DNA of 64,000 bases from Ctena decussata (taxonomy: Eukaryota; Mollusca; Bivalvia; Lucinida; Lucinidae): positions 53,747,454-53,811,453 of the forward strand of contig OZ022502.1 of NCBI GenBank assembly GCA_963989385.1. Reading direction: 5' to 3'. The position numbers and the translations under genes are program-made. The notes under the pieces were generated by a model. The model was given only the letters and a program-made list of their open reading frames with translations. It made no database searches and had not been told where the DNA came from. Shown piece after piece: positions 1-12,200 of the stretch. The first letter of the stretch is position 1; every line of letters begins with the position of its first letter.

Positions 1-134
1 GAAAGTATGTGCACTTAGTACTGGTTAACCGCTTAGGAGGTCTAAGCCTGCCCAGGAATAGTGTGGTTAGGTTAACTGACCGTCCCGACATGACCTTAGT
101 TGTTTACCGTGGACGTTAAGAATCAACCAACCAA
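1..134 (+). mobile_element. tRNA-derived SINE, 3' body fragment cut by the window edge
   Basis: Matches the non-tRNA body of the SINE seen whole at 26448-26722 and 27701-27973, including CCTGCCCAGGAATAGTGTGG and GTTTACCGTGGACGTTAA. The tail here is AATCAACCAACCAAC rather than (AAC)n, as in the copies at 36268 and 41249. The tRNA-like head would lie before the window. Confidence 0.8.
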
Positions 135-403
135 CTTTGTTAGTTTTGTCGTGTCGAGGCCCATATGCATTTATTAGTCAGTCCAACAAGGAATCATCTA
201 CAGGCACATGACATTTAAACACCATCATATCAGCGTCAATCCGCAATTGTGCATACCTTTATACAATGTCGCCGTGTTGTCAAATATTAAGTCTGCATAA
301 AGTTCTCTTATAAGTTTCCTTAATACTGGTATCTCTACTACTAAACAAAGTTCCTGTGAATTGGTGTTTTAATAGTACAATAATTTCTTGTTTCTGTATT
401 ATT
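135..403. other. Unassigned DNA between SINE and hairpin element
   Basis: No exon or repeat family recognised up to about 349. From 350 on it is the first copy of a 319-bp duplication described at 350-966. Confidence 0.4.
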
Positions 404-966
404 AGCTCACCTGAGCCAAAGGCTCAGAGGTGAGCTTATAGGATGGGAGTCGAGCCATCGTCCGTCCGTGCGTTGGTGGGTGCGTGGGTGGGTGCTTCAA
501 CACTTTCAAACATAAATATCTCAGAGACCAGTGGGCCGATCGCAATCAAATTTTATCTGAAGCATCATTTGGGCGGGGGAAAGGCTGCATTAGGTTTTGG
601 TGCCCATCAGCTCAGAACTCTGGTTTCCATGGCAACAGATAGCCCCCATAGGGTTATAATAGGGAAAAGTTCCTGTGAATTGGTGTTTTAATAGTACAAT
701 AATTTCTTGTTTCTGTATTATTAGCTCACCTGAGCCGAAGGCTCAGAGGTGAGCTTATAGGATGGGAGTCGAGCCGTCGTCCGTGCGTGGGTGGGTGCGT
801 CAACACTTTCAAACATAAATATCTCAGAGACCAGTGGGCCGATCGCAATCAAATTTTATCTGAAGCATCATTTGGGCGGGGGAAAGGCTGCATTAGGTTT
901 TGGTGCCCATCAGCTTAGAACTCTGGTTTCCATGGCAACAGATAGCCCCCATAGGGTTATAATAGG
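350..966 (+). repeat. 319-bp direct duplication at the 5' end of the family i element
   Basis: GTTCCTGTGAATTGGTGTTT occurs at 350 and 669, and the terminal hairpin at 404 and 723, both offset by 319. The duplicated unit contains about 54 bp of sequence before the hairpin plus about 265 bp of element. The copies differ mainly by a short deletion in the CGTCCGTG stretch, so the duplication is recent. Confidence 0.85.
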
Positions 967-2831
967 GAAAATGGCGTCATCACGTTTTCTCGACTGTTTT
1001 TGATTAGATCCTTATCATACTTGCAGGTAATGATGACATACACAAGAGCTTGGATGAGTTCGAAATTTGGCCGGATTCGAGCACAGACTATGGAGTTAGC
1101 TGCCCTTGAGCGTTTGAAAAAAATCCCATAGGGTTATAATGGGGAAAATGGCGTCATCACGTTTTCTCAACTGTTTTTGCTTAGATCCTTATCATACTTG
1201 CAGGTAATGATGAAATACATAAGAGCTTGGATGAGTTCGAAATTTGGCCGGATTCGAGCACAGACTACGGAGTTAGCTGCCCTTGAGCGTTTGAAAAAAA
1301 TCCCATAGTGTTATAATGGAGAAAACAACGTCATCACATATTTTTAGAAAAACTTTGTCATCGCTCTATTGCCTACATTTCTCAACGGATTTTAAAATAA
1401 CTTCACACAAATGTAGGGCATGACAATATCTCGAGCAAGTTTGACTTTCAGGATGCTGCGCCCAAGGTCAAGGTCACTGTGGCTATTTTTAGAAAAACTT
1501 TGTCAGCGCTCTAGCACCTACATTTCTCAATGGATTTTAAAATAACTTCACACAAATGTAGGGCATGACAATATCTCAAGCAAGTTCGACTTTCAGGATG
1601 CTGCGCCCAAGGTCAAGGTCACTGTGGCTATTTTAAGAAAAACTTTGTCAGCGCTCTAGCACCTACATTTCTCCATGGATTTTAAAATAACTTGACACAA
1701 ATGTAGGGTATGACAATATCTCAAGCAAGTTGAACTTCCAGGGTGCTGCGCCCAAGGTCAAGGTCACTGTGGCTATTTTTAGAAAAACTTTGTCAGCGCT
1801 CTAGCACCTACATTTCTCAATGGATTTTAAAATAAATTCACACAAATGTAGGGCATGACAATATTTCGTGCAAGATCAACTTTCAGGGTGCTGTGCCCAA
1901 GGTCAAGGTCACTGTGGCTATTTTAAGAAAAACTTTGTCATCGCTCAAGCACCTTCATTTCTCCATGGATTTTGAAATAACTTGACACAAATGTAGGGTA
2001 TGACAATATCTCAAGCAAGTTTGACTTTCAGGATGCTGTGCCCAAGGTCAAGGTCACTGTGGCTATTTTTAGAAAAACTTTGTCATCGCTCTAGCACCTA
2101 CATTTCTCAAAGGATTCTAAAATAATTTCACACAAATGTAGGGCATGACAATATCTCGAGCAAGTTTGACACTCAGGGTGCTGCAATCAAGGTTTTTGAT
2201 TAGATCCTTATCATACTTGCAGGCTATGATGACATACATAAGAGCTTGGATGAGTTCGAAATTTGGCCGGATTCGAGCACAGACTACGGAGTTAGCTGCC
2301 CTTGAGCGTTTGAAAAAAATCCCATAGTGTTATAATGGAGAAAACAATGTCATCACATTTTCATTTTTCATGGGATCCTCTTCATACTTGCAGGTAATGA
2401 GGATATGCATAAAAGCTTGGATTAGTTAGCATTTCAGCTAGATCTCACTACTGACTATGGAGTACCTGCCCTGAGCATCCAAAAAATCAATGTCGCCACT
2501 TTTTCTTGGTTTCTACTGATCCGATCCTTTTCAAACTTGCAGGTAATGAGGAAATGCATAATATCTTAAACAAGTTTAAATTTTGGCCAGATCAGGCCAA
2601 CCACTACGAAGTTAGCTGCCCTTGACAGCTCTGTCTATTGTGCTCTTGATTGGATACTTTTTAAACTTGCATATATTAAATGAGGGCATACGTAATGTTT
2701 TGGATGAGTTTAATTTTCAGCCTGATTGGACCACTGACTGTGGAGTTAGCTGCCCTTGAGCATCTTAAATATCCCTATAGGTTTACAGTGTCTCTCAGGT
2801 GAGCAATTGTTGCCCTTTGGGCTACTTGTAT
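404..2831 (+). mobile_element. Hairpin-ended element, AGCTCACCTGAG family (family i), copy 1
   Basis: Starts with a terminal hairpin of AGCTCACCTGAGCC, a three-base loop and GGCTCAGAGGTGAGCT, followed by a CGTCCGTCCGTG stretch. It ends with a partial copy of the arm (CTCAGGTGAGC near 2794), a short hairpin GCCCTTTGGGC and ACTTGTA. No protein-coding capacity is seen. The interior holds a duplicated 5' end, roughly 177-bp repeats and a 145-bp tandem array. The layout resembles non-autonomous Helitron-like elements but the termini are not canonical; class uncertain. Confidence 0.7.
1346..2190 (+). repeat. 145-bp tandem array, six units
   Basis: AGAAAAACTTTGTCA starts units at 1346, 1491, 1636, 1781, 1926 and 2071, exactly 145 bp apart; the last unit is incomplete. 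Each unit carries CCCAAGGTCAAGGTCACTGT. The array interrupts the roughly 177-bp repeats seen at 946, 1123 and 2320 (CCCATAG(G/T)GTTATAATGG). Confidence 0.92.
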
Positions 2832-2939
2832 AATACCCTATTAATCCTATAAAATGCCTCAGGGATGTTGCATTTTGCAAAAGTGGGGCGCTATTTAGAG
2901 CCTAAATTGCAGTAAATCAGCCACAGCCAAAATACCTTT

Positions 2940-3140
2940 AATAAGCAACATGAAGGTGATGGGTATACTTTCAGAGGAAGCAACTCTGCTATTTTTGCCT
3001 CCCTTCTCGGTTGGGGTCAACACTTAAAGGAAAGAATTCGCTCCTCTAGGAGCAAATTCTTTCCTTTAAGAGTCGACCCCATTTCAGAGAGATTTCTCAT
3101 CAAGAGAAGCAAACAAGAGTTCATGCAAGATAATATAAGA
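2940..3140. repeat. Fold-back MITE (GGAGCAAATTCTTTCC family)
   Basis: Palindrome centred near 3047: AAAGGAAAGAATTCGCTCCT and AGGAGCAAATTCTTTCCTTT are inverted, flanked by GGTCAACACTTA and AAGAGTCGACCCC. Related copies lie at 15885, 17735, 20510, 21945, 28960, 29955, 38250 and 44745. It lies about 90 bp before an MRPS9 exon. Confidence 0.7.
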
Positions 3141-3227
3141 TTAATTTTGGAAAAAAAGGCAGGGGGCTTTTATTAGAGCAGGGGTGTTTATTAGGATTAG
3201 TACAGTGTTTATAATTTGCTGTTTCAG

Positions 3228-3258
3228 CATCCATTTGAGATATTACCTAAGCTTTTTG
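3228..3258 (+). CDS. MRPS9: MRPS9 exon ([10 protein letters not shown])
   Basis: 31-nt exon between TTTCAG and GTGAGT. It encodes [10 protein letters not shown] plus the first base of an alanine codon completed by the next exon. The residues align with the segment just before the GRPxHxLFYTxKQ block of MRPS9. It is tiny, so it rests on splice sites, phase and homology together. The next exon is 6.3 kb downstream. Confidence 0.8.
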
Positions 3259-6200
3259 GTGAGTAAAATTTTTGTTTCACCTTTCTGATATTAACTCATC
3301 TTTTAAAGTGACTAAGTCTGCAATTATGACCATTTTCCAAAAATTTTTACTTTCTTTTTAAATCATTTGTAAAAGTAGAATTAAGTTATGTTTCCACAAT
3401 AAATCTGTTCACTACAGCTGAAAACTGCATGGAAAAGTGAATAATCTTTATAAAAACAGGCGTTTTTCTCTTGTTGGTAATTATTTACATCTCTCCAGAA
3501 ATTCTAGACAGTTAATTTTTAACATAAATGCTGTTGTTTAGATAGTGATAATTTGTTAAGGTTTACAAATCTGGTGAAACGTATACCTGAATTTAGCTAT
3601 ATAACTGTGTTTTTGAAGATTAGAGACATTAATTCTAAAAATAAAAGATCAAAAGTTACAGACTTTGCAGCTTTAAAGGAAAACAAAAAAAAAATGTACA
3701 TATTCTGGCACAGTACAAATACACATCAATTTCAACAAAAGTAGTTGTTTCCTGTGATAAATCTTACATTGAATTTTGTCCAGCAGATAGGGAATCGTGC
3801 ACAAATACTTTCTTTATTTTTAAAGCATTATGGTTGAATTTATACAATAATAACTATCAAACATGGTTTTTCATTGCATTAACATTTGCCAGGTCCCGAG
3901 GGAGCTGTTGAAAACAGAGGTCAAAGGTCGAGGTTTCAACAGCCCTCCAGGGACCTGGCAACTGTTAATGCAATGAAAAAACGTGTTTGATCGCTATATT
4001 GTATCAGTTTACTTGTGACTGACCTGATCCCATAGCTGTTAACTTGCCATAAAAAAAAGAAATTCAGACACTTTAAATAAATAACTACCATGATTTAAGG
4101 TGTCCCCATTTTTCTTCTTCTTTTTTTTAGATAATAATCATGATAATAAACCATACCAAAATTAAAAAAAAAGAATATTTACCATGATTGTCTCAAAAAT
4201 GGAACAGTTTGGTTTTAAAGTTCAGTAGTCCAACTGAATGACACAGGTGGAATGGCAAGCTCCAAGCGGTGTGCATCCTGATCAGATCTTTACTGTTTGC
4301 TTGGACCTGTCTGTCCTGGTACTTAGAATTGTTATGGTAAATGCACTCTGTTACAATTGGCAACAACATAGCTTCTAGAGAGCATGTGAACAAAGCTCTA
4401 GATAAGAGGGCGTATTTGATTATAATTAGGGATAATTTGTAGGCGGGCTGTAAGCCCGTCTATAGCTACGGTTGTCAAAACGGTTTTGCGGAGGTCTTAA
4501 CATATCTCTGTTTATGGTAAGCCTACGCTACGCGGTCTACATTTTGAAACAGAGAAAATAGTTCTGACATTTCTGTATAGTTTCAAACATCCAGCCCATT
4601 GAACAAGGCAGAATGATTCGTCATAATTAATGTTGATTTATTCAAATTTTAAAAGTCTTCAGTTTGCGACTTAAATCAATGTTTATCCCAGTGATCACTG
4701 CGTATAAATACATTACGTAAATTATTCGTCGACGGGTAACAAGTTGGCTTCTTTAAAAAAGAATCCAAAGCAAAGATCTGCTGTGCTATGTAATGCATAG
4801 TTGAAGCCGACTGATTGTACTGACGTGTCATTAAGGATTAGATTACTAGGTTGTGGCCGCTAGGCAGTGTTGTTATGACTTTCATCTTGTCTGCCTTATC
4901 TAACTGAACAAGAAAAAGACAGCAGTTATCATTTATTTAGTTTTTTGCAGAGTGACTGCAGTCAGCATTTAATTACCGGTAGTTTAGACAGACTACGGTC
5001 GCTCTTTCATTGTTAGGAATCAGTGAAAAGTCTTTCGTGGTCCGCCAGGAGTATTCCGTTACACTATATGCAGTAAAGTGCTTGCCTAATGGCATTTCCT
5101 GATTAATTTGAAACAAATGTAGAAAACCGCGAACATGCAGTCAAGACAACTTAAATGTATGCACTAAATGCCAACAAAGTACTTCATATGTATTGCTGTA
5201 TTGCTGTTTACCTATAAAGCGGCTATTGCCAGATCAAGGCACAGTGGCCCAGCCTAAACGGTCCATTAGCAAAACACACAAGAGTCAAACTCCAACATAA
5301 CTCAGTCTGCCAAATGTTAACATTTTGTGGATAATTAATTATTCTGTATTTCTTGCTAACGCTCACCTTGCGGTATGAGGAGTCCTATGAATAAAAAATG
5401 GGTGAATGCACATTCCTGCATACTTACTACTATTAAGAATAACAAACTTCATTTTCAACAATACAGATATTAAATGGGGACTCTGACAATGTCGTCGAAA
5501 TCAGTTGCTGGTGAAATTTGCAATGGAGCACCCTCTACAATTGAGGAGAAATTTGCCTCCAATATGATTCAAACCTTGACCGTGTTACAGTTGAGAAGAT
5601 AAGGCAACGTTCATTGAACACGTAACAGGGATGAAGGAAAATACCAGTTCCATTTCTTCCACCCATTCAATTCAAAACTGAAACCAATCACAATAGCAAC
5701 CCTACTGTATAAAACAACACTTTTTAGAACCTTTTTTTTTTGCTTAACAATTGTGCTTTCTGGTATTCAATAAAATAATCTAAATATGTGACAAAACCCT
5801 GCCGTTTTCAAAACGGATTTTATCTGAATTTCAACCCAAAGAGCTAGCTTATGGAATGGTGTGCCTTTGTCATCAGCCATCATATGTCTGTACGTTAACA
5901 TTTTCAAAACGTCTCCTCTAAACCATTTGAATAAAATGCCCGCCTTTCAGTACTTTCAGTACTTTGATTCTTATTTCTCATTCAAACCATATGTTATGAC
6001 CCCTCATCTGAATCATCTCGTCTAGACGGTTCAGATTAGGGGTCACAACATATGTTTTTATGCGGATTTCGCGAAAATTATCCCTAATTATCACCAAATA
6101 CTCCCTCTTATCTAGAGCTCTGCTGTGTTAACAAGATTCTGTGACATGGAACTTACATCTGATGTCATTTAGGACTAATCGGGTCACATCAGTAGCTAAG

Positions 6201-9200
6201 CAAAGTTGAGCAACAATAATATTATTATACGCCCATTTTGAAAAAACGGATGTATTATCTCATGGTGCTGTCCGTCCGTCCGTAAACATTCTTGTGCGCG
6301 CCATAACTCAGTAACAATTTGGCATATCTTCATGAAATTTTGTAGGCATATGTATTAGGTATGGGGAACATGTCATGTACAAGAATGGTTGCTCCCCTTT
6401 CCTTGGTTTCAAAGTTATCCCCTTTGATTGTTTTTTACCCTACAGGTCTTGTGCACACCAGAACTAGATAACTGTTTGGGATATCTTCATCAAACTTCAT
6501 AGCAATGTGTATGAAGTCCCAACGATGTGTCGCGTACAACAATGGTTGCTCTCCCTTTTTTCGTTTCTGAGTTACATCCCTTTTATTCTTTTCAGCTATT
6601 TTTGTGTATACTTATGTTGTGCATACATTAACTCGGTAACTGTTTGGAATATCATGATGAAACTTTATAGCAATGTGCATGATCACAAGATAATATGTCG
6701 CATATAAGAATGGTTGCTTCCCCTTAATTTTGGAGTAAACTCCCTTTCCTCCGTCCGTAAACATTCTTGTGTGCACCATAACTCAGTAACCATTTGGGAT
6801 ATCATCATGAAATTTTGTAGGCATATGTAGTAGGAAGGGGGAATGTATCCCCTACAAGAATGGTTTCTCCCCCCTTCCTTAGTTTCCATGTTATGCCCCT
6901 TTAATTGTTTTTTTCCCTGCAGGTCTTGTGCCCGCCATAACTAGATAACTGTTTGGGTTATCTTCATGAAACTTCATAGCAACGTGTATGAAGTCCCAAC
7001 GATGAGTCACATATAACAATGGTTGCTCTCCCTTTCTTTGCTTTTGAGTTACATCCCCTTTATTATTTGTTCTTTTCAGCTATTTTTGTGTATACTTATG
7101 TTGTGCATACATTAACTTGGTAATTGTTTGGAATATCATGATGAATCTTTAAAGCAATGTGCATGATCACAAGATGATGTGTCACATATAAGAATGGTTG
7201 CTCCCCCTTTCTTAATTTTGGAGTAACCTCGTCGAGACGGTTCAGATGAGGGGTTACAACATATGTTTTTATGCGGATTTCACGAAAATTATCCCTTATT
7301 ATCACCAAATACTCCCTCTTATCTAGAGCTCTGCTGTGTTAACAAGATTCTGTGACATGGAACTTACATCTGATGTCATTTAGGACTAATCGGGTCACAT
7401 CATTAGCTAAGCAAAGTTGAACAACAATAATATTATTATACGCCCATTTTGAAGAAACGGACGTGTTATGTCATGGCGCTGTCCGTCCGTAAACATTCTT
7501 GTGCGCGCCATAACTCAGTAACCATTTGGCATATCTTCATGAAATTTTGTAGGCATATGTATTAGGTGGGGGAACATGTCGTGTACAAGAATGGTTGCTC
7601 CCCTTTCCTTGGTTTCAAAGTTATGCCCCTTTGATTGTTTTTTACCCTACAGGTCTTGTGCGTGCCAGAACTAGATAACTGTTTGGGATATCTTCATCAA
7701 ACTTCATAGCAATGTGTATGAAGTCCCAACGATGTGTTGTGTACAACAATGGTTGCTCTCCCTTTCTTTGTTTCTGAGTTACATCCCTTTTATTCTTTTC
7801 GGCTATTTTTGTGTATACTTATGTTGTGCATACATTAACTTGGTAACTGTTTGGAATATCATGATGAATCTTTAAAGCAATGTGCATGATCACAAGATGA
7901 TGTGTCAAATATAAGAATGGTTGCTCCCCCTTTCTTAATTTTGGAGTAACCTCGTCGAGACGGTTCAGATGAGGGGTTACAACATATGTTTTTATGCGGA
8001 TTTCGCGAAAATTATCCCTTATTATCACCAAATACTCCCTCTTATCTAGAGCTCTGCTGTGTTAACAAGATTCTGTGACATGGAACTTACATCTGATGTC
8101 ATTTAGGACTAATCGGGTCACATCATTAGCTAAGCAAAGTTGAGCAACAATAATATTATTATATGCCCATTTTGAAGAAACGGACGTGTTATGTCATGGC
8201 GCTGTCCGTCCGTAAACATTCTTGTGCGCACCATAACTCAGTAACCATTTGGCATATCTTCATGAAATTTTGTAGGCATATGTATTAGGTGGGGGAACAT
8301 GTCGTGTACAAGAATGGTTGCTCCCCTTTCCTTGGTTTCAAAGTTATGCCCCTTTGATTGTTTTTTACCCTACAGGTCTTGTGCGTGCCAGAACTAGATA
8401 ACTGTTTGGGATATCTTCATCAAACTTCATAGCAATGTGTATGAAGTCCCAACGATGTGTTGTGTACAACAATGGTTGCTCTCCCTTTCTTTGTTTCTGA
8501 GTTACATCCCTTTTATTCTTTTCGGCTATTTTTGTGTATACTTATGTTGTGCATACATTAACTTGGTAACTGTTTGGAATATCATGATGAATCTTTAAAG
8601 CAATGTGCATGATCACAAGATGATGTGTCAAATATAAGAATGGTTGCTCCCCCTTTCTTAATTTTGGAGTAACCTCGTCGAGACGGTTCAGATGAGGGGT
8701 TACAACATATGTTTTTATGCGGATTTCGCGAAAATTATCCCTTATTATCACCAAATACTCCCTCTTATCTAGAGCTCTGCTGTGTTAACAAGATTCTGTG
8801 ACATGGAACTTACATCTGATGTCATTTAGGACTAATCGGGTCACATCATTAGCTAAGCAAAGTTGAGCAACAATAATATTATTATATGCCCATTTTGAAG
8901 AAACGGACGTGTTATGTCATGGCGCTGTCCGTCCGTAAACATTCTTGTGCGCACCATAACTCAGTAACCATTTGGCATATCTTCATGAAATTTTGTAGGC
9001 ATATGTATTAGGTGGGGGAACATGTCGTGTACAAGAATGGTTGCTCCCCTTTCCTTGGTTTCAAAGTTATGCCCCTTTGATTGTTTTTTACCCTACAGGT
9101 CTTGTGCGTGCCAGAACTAGATAACTGTTTGGGATATCTTCATCAAACTTCATAGCAATGTGTATGAAGTCCCAACGATGTGTTGTGTACAACAATGGTT

Positions 9201-12200
9201 GCTCTCCCTTTCTTCGTTTCTGAGTTACATCCCTTTTATTCTTTTCGGCTATTTTTGTGTATACTTATGTTGTGCATACATTAACTTGGTAACTGTTTGG
9301 AATATCATGATGAAACTTTATAGCGATGTGCATGATCACTAGATAATATGTCGCATATAAGAATGGTTGCATTTTGTCAGAAATTTGTAATAAATAAATA
9401 AATTGTTTGCCATTCCATTTACATTTTTTTTGAAGCATTACTGCCCTGTTAAATGAAACTTTTCCATTTTTGGACAACTATAATGGCAATTATTCTAGGT
9501 GTCCCAAATTTTAGAATTATTATGGTAATGCTGGATTTGAATTTTCTTGCAGCTGCGAGGTTTGATGCTACTGGGAGACCACAACATTTCCTGTTCTACA
9601 CAGTTAAACAAGCCTACCATGAGCTTATGCATGTAAGGACACAGTCACACTTAATCTGAGTATTTATTTGGCTATAGGACAAATAGAATCTATCATTGTT
9701 CTCCGATGCGGACAGGGATATCCCAACCTGAGGGCACACAAGTTGTGTCGGAAACGAGGCTTGCCGAGTTTCCGCCACATCCCTTGTGCCCAAGGGTTGG
9801 GATTTCCCTCTCCGCATTGGAGACCAATGATTGATTATTTTTCTAACACACGATAATAATTATTTCAAACTGGACGGGAAACTTAATTATTTCAAATTGA
9901 ACGGGGAACTATTATTCCATGCGCACGTACACAAGCATAAGTAGTATTGTGACGTAACGTCAATGTTATTTCAAACGTCAGTTGGTAACGTCTTCAAAAT
10001 TGCGGCACCCTCGACAATGTTTGAGTTAAACATTGACTATTTGGGAGTTTCTTTTTTCGATTTTAAGACATAGAAACAGATAATGATGGACTTATAAAGA
10101 ATGAATTTCTTTGAGGAAATTCGTTGCTTTAAAAATAATGCATATATGGGCTAAAGTATAGAATCGGCGAGCCGGATTTATCGCATTTCATTGGGCGAGT
10201 AGTGATACACAGAATTCAAGCTTGTGTGAGCTGTCCCAGCCCATGGGCAAGACAGAAATTTCCAGCACCGCTAAAAATAGAACAAACTCTGTCTCATAGA
10301 TAAGAACGTACTTTGGCATCTCTAGAATGACCCCAAATATCTAAATCAGTATTATGAAATTCAGCTATGATATGGGTTTTTCCATTCTAAAACAATCCCA
10401 GAAATCTAGATCCATCTTAAAAGATGGATCTAGATTTTTGGGAATGTTTTGGAAGGGAAAAAACCCTGTGTTTTTCCTTCCTAAAACAATCCCAGAAATC
10501 TAGATCCATCTCATAAGATGGATATAAATTCTTGAGATTGTTTTGGAAGGGAAACCCCCATCTTATAACCACAGCAATACAGTAATTTGAGTATTTTTTT
10601 TTTTTCAACAGAGGTCTAGATACATGTAACTGTTCTCAGAATTGTCATTTGTTTTATGGTTGCAAATTTCCTTACACAGTGACGCTTCAGGGCAGCAATT
10701 AAAGCAATATTGGACCATAAAACTTACAATTTATGTCCCCAAATTGCAATTTTCAATACAGTTGACCCCATTCTAATGCACTTTTCCACATTTTCATCTT
10801 TGATCCCCTTTCTAAATATGCTATCCTGCACCCATGAAAGTGCTTTCAGCGACATAGAACCAGAAGTCAGCCAATGAGAAGCAACATTTCATTATGACCT
10901 TGCATTTCTGACAGTAAATCACAGGATATACATATGCTGTCGCGTTGACCTTGTCCTATCAAACGTTAGGTTATGTTCATAAGTGCACTGGAATGATGAT
11001 TCAATGATGCATTACTTTTTCTTATTTCTTTATGTAAGTATATGTGAGCCGCGACATGACAAAACCCCAACAATTTGGTTGTGCATCCAGTGCAGACTCA
11101 GATCAGCCTGGGCATCCGCCCAGTCTGATCAGAGTCTTAGCTGTCTGCATGGAGGTAGCTCAAACCTTTAGCTACATGTACCCTTTAAGTGCTAAGTGAA
11201 GAGTCTGAGCAGACTTGGCGGATACCCAGGCTGATCTGAGTCTGGGCTGGGCGCACAACCACTTTGTTGGTTTCTCGTGTCACAGCTCCTGTTATAATTG
11301 CTCATTAAAACCATCTCCCTAAAGTGATTCTGATGAGGGGTCACAACATAATGTTTTGATGGACTTTTAAAGGAAATTCTTACAGGCTTAGCCTTGTTTA
11401 CATGAGAATTTCTCATGTAGAAGTATAATTATCTTTATCATATGACTTCGCTTCTGAGAATGTAATAAAGCTATGTATTAAAAACGATAATCCACTAGTG
11501 GATTAAATATGCAAATTACATTGTTACGTTAACGGTTGCAAATTACATTGTTACGTTAAGCGTTGATGTCCCTAAAGCGTTGAGTTTTCTAATGGTGAAA
11601 TCGTGACGTTTTAGTGCAAAATCTGCTAATTAAATATGATTTTAGTGTCATATGATAAATAGGATCTTGCATTCGTGCTCCTGTATCATTGAATTTATTA
11701 AACTCGTTGGGGAAAAACGATAAGATGCTCGGCAAAGCCTCGCATCTAATCATTTTCCCCAACTTGTTTAATAAATTCAATAATACATGAGCACTCATGT
11801 TAGATTCTCTATTTCTAGAGCCAGTTTTCTAGTTAAACCATCTTTGGTCAAGTGTTAATGCCCTCAGAGTGGTCCAAGTTTTCCATTGTCAGTCCTATTC
11901 ATTCAGTAAAATTACAAATAAAGCTACAGATAACGTGGGGTTTTAAGAATTTTGAGATGGTTATTCTTATTTCTCAACTAAAACATATGTTTGACCCCTC
12001 ATTAGAACTGTATCGGTGAGATGGTTCTAATGAAGGGGCTTTATATATTTTTTTATGGAGACGTATGGAAAATTATCCCTAAATAATCCTTGTTGGCCCT
12101 TCTTATCTGGAGCACTGATTATCAAACAACCAGTCTGTTTCCCTTGTGGTTCCATGAAAATTTTGCAGAGTCCTCACTATGACGCTTGATTGACAATGAA

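Noticed and set aside
7096..9477. Repeated 70-codon ORFs on the - strand as a gene family
   Set aside because: They recur only because of the 723-bp tandem array and cover the terminal hairpin and fold-back sequence; no protein motif is present.
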